Shown: positions 55,051-60,101 of the stretch, one piece after another
Layout of the letters: every line of letters starts with the position of its first letter
How positions within the stretch are numbered: the first letter of the stretch is position 1
DNA from: an uncultured Sanguibacteroides sp.
GTDB lineage: Bacteria; Bacteroidota; Bacteroidia; Bacteroidales; Marinifilaceae
Direction: 5' to 3'
Assembly: GCF_900543425.1 (NCBI RefSeq)
Contig: NZ_UQRQ01000020.1
Coordinates: 1-60,101, forward strand
Length of the DNA: 60,101 nucleotides
Program-made: the position numbers and the translations under genes
Notes under the pieces: model-generated
The model's input: the letters and a program-made list of their open reading frames with translations, nothing else
The model's database searches: none
What the model was told of the DNA's origin: nothing

Positions 55051-55080
55051 ACATCCGGAATAAAATCCGGATGTTTTTTT
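55051..55080 (+). terminator. Rho-independent terminator after purC
   Basis: A 9-bp stem, acatccgga/tccggatgt (55051-55059 with 55066-55074), with a six-base loop is followed by seven or more T. Confidence 0.88.
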
Positions 55081-55114
55081 ATATGGTTACAAAACCGCCA
55101 GTCCATAAGGTCCG

Positions 55115-55188
55115 GATTTAATTTATGATTTATGATTTACGATTAAAATTCGGATATTGCCGTCTTTAAATCTACAATCGTAAATCAC
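55115..55188. repeat. GATT/AATC low-complexity inverted repeat
   Basis: Between the purC terminator and the convergent phosphatase gene. Words such as tgatttatgatttacgatt come first, then aatctacaatcgtaaatcactt. Confidence 0.6.
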
Positions 55189-55659
55189 TTAATCTCTAAA
55201 TTTTTCTAATAACCCTTCGACTCCGTCTTCCAAAAGGTCCAACACCAACTCAAAACCGGCATCTCCACCATAATAAGGGTCCGGTACCGCCGTTCGATAG
55301 GAAAAACGTCGGCAGAAATCAGTCATCTTATATATCTTCCCCAACTCCTCCTCCGTCTCAGCCAAAGCCCGTAAATCCCGGACATTTTGATCATCCATCC
55401 CGATAATCATATCAAATTCTTTAAAATCGGCCGAAGGATAAAACTTACGGGAACGACTTGTCAATTCGTAACCTCTACGCTTAGCGTGGTGTTGCATTCG
55501 TTCGTCCGCCGGTTCCCCGGAATGCCATCCGCTCAACCCGGCCGAATCGATAAAAAATCGATCCTCCCATCCTTTCTCTTTCACGTAATGCTTCATTACC
55601 GCCTCCGCACTCGGCGAACGACAGATATTACCCAAACAAACAAAAAGAAGCTTTTTCAA
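55189..55659 (-). CDS. Low-molecular-weight protein tyrosine phosphatase
   Basis: A 156-residue phosphatase with the active-site loop FVCLGNICRSPSAEAVM (CX5R) at the N-terminus. The general-acid aspartate lies in VPDPYYGGDAGFE. It removes phosphate from tyrosine in cytoplasmic proteins; in other bacteria it often tunes polysaccharide export kinases. No tyrosine kinase is encoded in this window. The gene is separated from ftsY by a repeat-rich gap and is probably transcribed alone. Confidence 0.92.
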   Translation of the reverse strand: MKKLLFVCLGNICRSPSAEAVMKHYVKEKGWEDRFFIDSAGLSGWHSGEPADERMQHHAKRRGYELTSRSRKFYPSADFKEFDMIIGMDDQNVRDLRALAETEEELGKIYKMTDFCRRFSYRTAVPDPYYGGDAGFELVLDLLEDGVEGLLEKFRD

Positions 55660-55787
55660 TTACAAATTACAGATTTTAGTTTGACAATTACAGATTAAAA
55701 ATTCAGAGATTTAGCAATGACCAGATGAAGTGAGTTGTATTCAATCTCTAAATCACTGAATCATTGAATCACTAAATCTTATTCGTT
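55660..55787. repeat. GATT/AATC low-complexity inverted repeat
   Basis: Lies after the 3' end of the leftward ftsY. The left half has acagattttag and acagattaaaa words; the right half has aatctctaaatcactgaatc and similar. Confidence 0.6.
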
Positions 55788-56738
55788 TTAGCTAAACAGA
55801 GAATCGACAAACTCCTCCCGGTTAAACACTTGAAGGTCATCCATTTTTTCTCCGATACCAATATATTTCACCGGAATTTTAAATTGATCCGAAATACCGA
55901 TCACAACACCCCCTTTGGCCGTTCCGTCCAATTTGGTAATGGCTAATGCATTCACCTCCGTGGCCAACGTGAACTGCTTTGCCTGCTCATAGGCATTCTG
56001 TCCGGTAGAACCATCCAATACTAATAAAATCTCATGAGGAGCGTTTGGTATTACCTTCTGCATCACCTTTTTAATCTTTGTCAACTCGTTCATCAAATTG
56101 ACCTTATTATGTAAACGTCCCGCCGTATCGATAATGACCACATCCGCATGATCGGCTTTTGCCTTGCTCAATGTATCATAAGCAACTGACGCCGGGTCCG
56201 ATCCCATAGCCTGCTTCACAATGGGAACCCCGACCCGCTCGGCCCAGACCACCAACTGATCAACGGCTGCGGCTCTAAAGGTATCGGCAGCTCCCAACAC
56301 TACGGATTTACCGGCTTCCTTGAATTTATTAGCGAGTTTGCCTATAGTCGTTGTCTTTCCTACTCCATTTACCCCAACAACCATTATCACGTACGGTTCG
56401 CCTCCTTGTGGCAAATCGAATGAATTATAATCCGATACGTTATTCTCCTTTAACAGATCCACGATCTCTTCTTTCAATATCCGATTCAACTCTTCTATCC
56501 CGACATATTTATCTCGCTCCACCCGCTCTTCAATCCTACGAATGATACGGACAGTCGTCTCTACCCCTACGTCCGAAGTAATCAAAACCTCTTCCAGGTT
56601 ATCGAGAACTTCATCATCTACCTTCGATTTTCCGACTATTGCTCGAGAGAGTTTTTTAAAAACACTCTCTTTTGTCTTCTCTAAACCTTTATCAAGGCTC
56701 TCTTTTTTCTTTTTATTAAATAAACCGAATAATGCCAT
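55788..56738 (-). CDS. ftsY: Signal recognition particle receptor FtsY
   Basis: A 316-residue SRP GTPase, short form. A helical N domain carries a basic leader (FGLFNKKKKESLDKG) in place of the long acidic A domain of E. coli. The NG domain has VVGVNGVGKTTTIGKLANKF, VIIDTAGRLHNKVNLMNELT and ITKLDGTAKGGVVIG. It docks ribosome-SRP complexes at the membrane. It lies 63 bases after the membrane glycosylation cluster. Confidence 0.95.
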   Translation of the reverse strand: MALFGLFNKKKKESLDKGLEKTKESVFKKLSRAIVGKSKVDDEVLDNLEEVLITSDVGVETTVRIIRRIEERVERDKYVGIEELNRILKEEIVDLLKENNVSDYNSFDLPQGGEPYVIMVVGVNGVGKTTTIGKLANKFKEAGKSVVLGAADTFRAAAVDQLVVWAERVGVPIVKQAMGSDPASVAYDTLSKAKADHADVVIIDTAGRLHNKVNLMNELTKIKKVMQKVIPNAPHEILLVLDGSTGQNAYEQAKQFTLATEVNALAITKLDGTAKGGVVIGISDQFKIPVKYIGIGEKMDDLQVFNREEFVDSLFS

Positions 56739-56801
56739 TTCTTAAATATTGTTTCAGACCACGAATATATAAAATTAAAAACTATTCTCTACGCTCAGCA
56801 C

Positions 56802-57713
56802 TTATTTCTTCAATATCTGCTCAAAAAAGGTCTGATCTTTGTAAGCCAGAGCATCTAAAATCAAACCACAAGTATAAGTCAAGGTCGCAATAACAAATAA
56901 AGACCCCGCCAATATAGCCGAAGGGACCTTATAGATATACTGGTAATCTATATACTCCATAATCACCGGAATACCGAAAATAAAAGACAGTATGATGCAG
57001 AATAAAGCGATGACCGTAAAAAAACGCAAAGGTTTATAATGCCTATACATATTGAAAATACATACAATAACCCGAAAACCGTCGGAAAAAGTATTTAATT
57101 TGGAAAAACTTCCTTCCGGTCTCTCTGAAAAGTCTATCGGTATTTCTACTATCCTGAAGTATTTACTCAAGGCAAATATGGTCATTTCCGTTTCCAATTG
57201 AAAACCTTCGCTAATCACGGGAAAAGTCTTCACAAAATTCCGGCTGAAAACCCGGTATCCAGTCATAATATCCTTCAGATCCGTATGGAAGAAGTAATTA
57301 ATAAAAAACTTAACCAGATTATTCCCAAAACCATGAAAAGACCTCTTATTTTCTTTAAAATAAGTACCGTTGCTCAGACGATCGCCAATCACGATATCTG
57401 CCTCTCCTTTTTCGATCGGTTCCAACAACGATTTAACCGCCTTAGCCGGATAAGTATCGTCCCCATCCACCATAATATAGATATCGGCATCGATATCCCG
57501 AAACATACTTCTCACTACATTTCCTTTCCCCTGTCGACACTCTTTACGCACGATAGCCCCGGCCGATAAAGCCTCCTCTATGGTATTATCCGTCGAATTG
57601 TTATCATATACGTACACCTCTATATCAGGTAATTCTCTTTTAAAATCATCCACTACTTTACGAATCGTTAATCCTTCATTATAGCAAGGAACAAGCAAAC
57701 AAGTTTTCATCAT
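56802..57713 (-). CDS. GT2 polyprenyl-phosphate glycosyltransferase with C-terminal membrane helices
   Basis: A family 2 glycosyltransferase of about 303 residues like dolichol-phosphate mannose synthase. LLVPCYNEGLTIRKVVDDF starts the fold; YIMVDGDDTYPAKAVK carries the metal-binding aspartates; DIVIGDRLSNGTYF and DLKDIMTGYRVFSR follow. Two hydrophobic helices lie near the C-terminus (FFTVIALFCIILSFIFGIPV and ILAGSLFVIATLTYTCGLIL). It probably loads a sugar onto undecaprenyl phosphate. The start is MMKTCLLVPCYNEG, right after the stop of the GT-C-like gene; the longer frame is spurious. Confidence 0.88.
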   Translation of the reverse strand: MMKTCLLVPCYNEGLTIRKVVDDFKRELPDIEVYVYDNNSTDNTIEEALSAGAIVRKECRQGKGNVVRSMFRDIDADIYIMVDGDDTYPAKAVKSLLEPIEKGEADIVIGDRLSNGTYFKENKRSFHGFGNNLVKFFINYFFHTDLKDIMTGYRVFSRNFVKTFPVISEGFQLETEMTIFALSKYFRIVEIPIDFSERPEGSFSKLNTFSDGFRVIVCIFNMYRHYKPLRFFTVIALFCIILSFIFGIPVIMEYIDYQYIYKVPSAILAGSLFVIATLTYTCGLILDALAYKDQTFFEQILKK

Positions 57714-57714
57714 A

Positions 57715-59151
57715 TTACTTTTTTTGAGGATATTCCATATACAACATATTCGACAAATTTTGCACCACCCCCGATGTGGCAAAATAGAAGAGAAGCAGAG
57801 GTAAAAAATTAAAAAGTCCCCGCTTATAACCATAACTGATATAACCTTCAAAAATATCGAGAGAAGGTACATCGATCTGATAATAGACCAACAAATAAAT
57901 ACACCACGCGGCAACGATCAAAAACAAGGTGATCCCATTGAAAAACGACCACTTCCGTTTATATATCGCATAAATCAAATTCAACACGAAAGCTGCAATT
58001 CCCAAATAAATAACCCATCCGTACAGTTGAGAAGAAAAACTGATCTCTTCCACGATACGCATCATAAAGTCGAACTTTCCTTTCAACTCGATGATTCCTA
58101 ACTTAAAAGGCTGTTGTAAATCGGAGGCTTTCAATACGTATTTCAAATAGATTTCCCATGTCCCGTAAGCAATACAGGAGGGTATACCGAACCATAGACA
58201 TTTCTTTATATTTTCCCAGGAAAACAACGACCGTTCCCGACATTCCCCTATCAGTCGATATGCCAAAGCAAAACAACAGGGAACAAAAAACACGACCCCC
58301 TCCGTTCGTCCCCATACTCCTAATGTCAAAGTAATAATACTGAGGGCAAAATAACGTTCTCCTTTACGATTAAACCAGCAAATAAAACCGATCATCCCGA
58401 TCAAGGTATAGATCGTCTGCGGCATATTCGTCATTAAAAAAGTCGATTGTGCTGCAAATTCGGGTGTGGCCAACAACACCAATACCATTAACATCGCTGA
58501 TAACGGATTCACGTAATGACGCAATAAACCATAAAAAGAAAAGGCTATGGAAACATAGTATAAAATAGAAATAATCTTTGCCGAAATCCCCCCACAAACG
58601 TAAGCATAGGCAAAACTTAAAGGAAAAAGAGGTGGATAAATACTCCGGTAAGAAACCAAACGGTGAGCCGGATCGAAAAGAGAATTATGAAGCGTTCCCT
58701 CGTGAGCAATCGCACGAGCCAAAAAATCATACCCGGCAATTGTATCATAATGAATAGCAGGCCAGTATAAAGCCTTCATCGTTACTAAATAAATCAAATA
58801 GATCAATACCCCTGACAAAAACAAAACTCCGGCATTTTGTTTACGCAAAAGTCTATTGATCTCCCCCTTACAGGCATACCGTTTTATAGATGCAAAAATA
58901 TCCTGATCCTTTCTGCAATAATACAAAAGAAAATATAAAATTACCATTAATAAGAAAGTTCCCAATAAAACAGGTATACGCGTTAAAGAAATTCCCAGAA
59001 TATCTGTAAGAAACATCAGTATCGTCACACACCCCATTCCGATTGGAAAACTAAAACCTAATGTCTCCGACAATGACCATTCCCGGCTGATAAACCTCAA
59101 AATGATCATCCCTATCAAGTACACCAATACAATTGAAAACAAACCTGTCAT
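57715..59151 (-). CDS. GT-C-like integral membrane protein
   Basis: A 478-residue protein with roughly ten or more hydrophobic helices and no cytoplasmic domain. The first large outside loop holds an acidic pair (HYDTIAGYDFLARA) and YPPLFPLSFAYAYVCGG, features of GT-C enzymes such as the GT39/GT83 families that use lipid-linked sugars. It starts 3 bases before the gene above ends and ends next to the GT2 gene. The pair could make and use one lipid-linked sugar. Acceptor is unknown. Confidence 0.7.
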   Translation of the reverse strand: MTGLFSIVLVYLIGMIILRFISREWSLSETLGFSFPIGMGCVTILMFLTDILGISLTRIPVLLGTFLLMVILYFLLYYCRKDQDIFASIKRYACKGEINRLLRKQNAGVLFLSGVLIYLIYLVTMKALYWPAIHYDTIAGYDFLARAIAHEGTLHNSLFDPAHRLVSYRSIYPPLFPLSFAYAYVCGGISAKIISILYYVSIAFSFYGLLRHYVNPLSAMLMVLVLLATPEFAAQSTFLMTNMPQTIYTLIGMIGFICWFNRKGERYFALSIITLTLGVWGRTEGVVFFVPCCFALAYRLIGECRERSLFSWENIKKCLWFGIPSCIAYGTWEIYLKYVLKASDLQQPFKLGIIELKGKFDFMMRIVEEISFSSQLYGWVIYLGIAAFVLNLIYAIYKRKWSFFNGITLFLIVAAWCIYLLVYYQIDVPSLDIFEGYISYGYKRGLFNFLPLLLFYFATSGVVQNLSNMLYMEYPQKK

Positions 59152-59154
59152 AAA

Positions 59155-59682
59155 TTATTTTTTTACGGGTATAACGGAAAAAGCAGGAGCAGTAGCCCAA
59201 TCGACACTATCTTTTACATACTCGTATCCATGCTTATCGATAATGGCAATATGAGTTACTTCTGCCGGACACTCTTTCAAACTATCGGCATACACTATCT
59301 TACGAGGATATATAAAATAAGAGGCCCATATCCTATTTCTCAAAGAGGCACTATTGGAAAGCTTATCCTTAAAAAGCTTAACATGCAAGAGCGTATCCTT
59401 CGGAGGAAATAAAATGACTGCATCCGGTGGTGTATTGGTCTTTAAAAAATGCAAATAGTTAAAATTCGCCCCGTGCTTAATCTCGTTTTTCTGTACCTGA
59501 CTCATCCGGGGATAGTGTTTTATCATTTCCAGGTTTCCCTTCAACATGGAAAAAACCCAATTATACCCGCCATTATCATGAATTGCCGTCTGCACAACAA
59601 AAATCATCAAAAACAAAGCCGCTATATTTTTAACAATAAAAGAGGTAGTATTATTCATTATGCTCTCATCTATTTTTGACAA
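59155..59682 (-). CDS. Membrane-anchored protein of unknown function
   Basis: A 175-residue protein I do not recognise. One hydrophobic helix near the N-terminus (IAALFLMIFVVQTAI) would anchor an outside domain of about 140 residues. FLKTNTPPDAVILFPPKDTLLH resembles the C-terminal soluble region of some GT-C transferases. It lies 3 bases before the GT-C-like gene and may be a detached domain or partner of it. An ATG at MNNTTSF (59658) is an alternative start. Confidence 0.6.
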   Translation of the reverse strand: MSKIDESIMNNTTSFIVKNIAALFLMIFVVQTAIHDNGGYNWVFSMLKGNLEMIKHYPRMSQVQKNEIKHGANFNYLHFLKTNTPPDAVILFPPKDTLLHVKLFKDKLSNSASLRNRIWASYFIYPRKIVYADSLKECPAEVTHIAIIDKHGYEYVKDSVDWATAPAFSVIPVKK

Positions 59683-59699
59683 AAATATTAAAAAAATTT

Positions 59700-60010
59700 G
59701 ACAATTGGCCTTTGACTATTGTAGATTAAGAAATTAAAATACCCCACGGGGAAGGGTATGCTATTAAATGAATTAGGTGATTGAGAGATTCCGTGATTAG
59801 GAGATTAAATGATTGACGATTGTAAATTGTAGATTGTAAATTAAAAAACGGAATTCAATCTAAAATTAAAAGAGCACACGGGGACGGGGTAAAAGTGCTA
59901 TTTAATTTTAAATTAAATCTTAAAAAGATTTGGTGATCGAGGGCAAGACTAAATTCGAATCACCAAATCATTAAATCACCCAATCACTAAATCACTTAAT
60001 CATTTTAATT
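59700..60010. repeat. GATT/AATC low-complexity repeat downstream of rRNA
   Basis: About 310 noncoding bases between the 5S rRNA terminator and the first membrane gene. GATT words fill roughly 59780-59850 and AATC words 59950-60003, again in inverted order. Two inverted relatives of the 48185 repeat lie at 59742-59765 and 59880-59904. Confidence 0.65.
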
Positions 60011-60019
60011 TGAAATAAA

Positions 60020-60045
60020 AAAAGCCACGATCTCTCGTGGCTTCT
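60020..60045 (-). terminator. Terminator of the rRNA operon
   Basis: On the minus strand a 9-bp stem, aagccacga/tcgtggctt (60022-60030 with 60035-60043), with a four-base loop is followed by a T run, just beyond the 5S rRNA 3' end. Confidence 0.88.
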
Positions 60046-60052
60046 TCCTAAA

Positions 60053-60101
60053 TTCGGCGTCGACCTACTCTCCCACCTGGCGGCAGTACCATCGGCGCTA
60101 A
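60053..60101 (-). rRNA. rrf: 5S ribosomal RNA, 3' part only
   Basis: The minus strand of the last 49 bases reads as the 3' half of a 5S rRNA: gccgatggtactgccgcc, then ggtgggagagtaggtcg and the closing gacgccg. The rest of the gene, and presumably 23S and 16S, lie beyond the right edge. The rRNA operon is thus transcribed leftward into this window and stops at the hairpin at 60020-60045. Confidence 0.9.

Noticed and set aside
57714..57914. N-terminal extension of the GT2 glycosyltransferase (67 extra residues)
   Set aside because: It overlaps the upstream GT-C-like coding sequence in another frame; the conserved fold begins at MMKTCLLVPCYNEG.

Overview
The window looks like a piece of a Bacteroidota chromosome, most likely Bacteroidales and perhaps near Odoribacter or Butyricimonas; the genus is a guess from gene content. 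Evidence includes TAnnTTTG promoter boxes, few Shine-Dalgarno sequences, Bacteroidota-type families (DUF3127, DUF5683, WbqC-like, a glycogen synthase/phosphorylase fusion) and a moderately AT-rich background. About 45 protein genes are visible, plus the 3' end of a 5S rRNA at the right edge, transcribed leftward. I see no tRNA, CRISPR array, insertion sequence or prophage.

Layout, left to right. (1) 167-2450: NfnAB-type flavoprotein pair, then a SUI1/YciH-like gene. (2) 2971-14097: leftward five-gene glycogen operon made of branching enzyme, GH133 debranching enzyme, GT4 glycosyltransferase, GH57-like protein and a 1414-residue GT3 glycogen synthase/GT35 phosphorylase fusion. (3) 14491-18302: WbqC-like protein, RlmD methyltransferase, sirtuin, NlpC/P60 peptidase. 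(4) 18417-22441: leftward parA-parB-DUF5683-lytic transglycosylase cluster. (5) 22584-27293: AlkD glycosylase, ABC-F protein, MscS-type channel and a small secreted protein framed by a 17-bp inverted repeat. (6) 27515-40996: an export and regulation locus. ABC ATPase, sigma-54 response regulator and histidine kinase run left; TolC-like protein, HlyD-like adaptor and three FtsX-type permeases run right. The divergent gap holds two sigma-54-like promoters and a 38-bp palindrome almost exactly midway between them. (7) 41097-48116: Tex, LolD-like ATPase, two FKBP isomerases, a DUF3127 protein with an SSB-like C-terminal tip, MenA and CvfB. (8) 48393-52956: a 1076-residue multi-cofactor oxidoreductase, a small unknown protein and MazG. 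(9) 53118-59682: PhoH, PurC, low-molecular-weight phosphatase, FtsY and a three-gene membrane glycosylation cluster.

The best candidates for something undescribed are the self-regulated sigma-54 export locus (region 6), the GH57-like member of the glycogen operon that has lost both catalytic positions, the SSB-like tip on the DUF3127 protein, and a family of low-complexity repeats. In these repeats GATT-rich sequence is followed by AATC-rich sequence, and they sit only at the 3' ends of transcription units. All functions are inferred from motifs read by eye; no database search was run.
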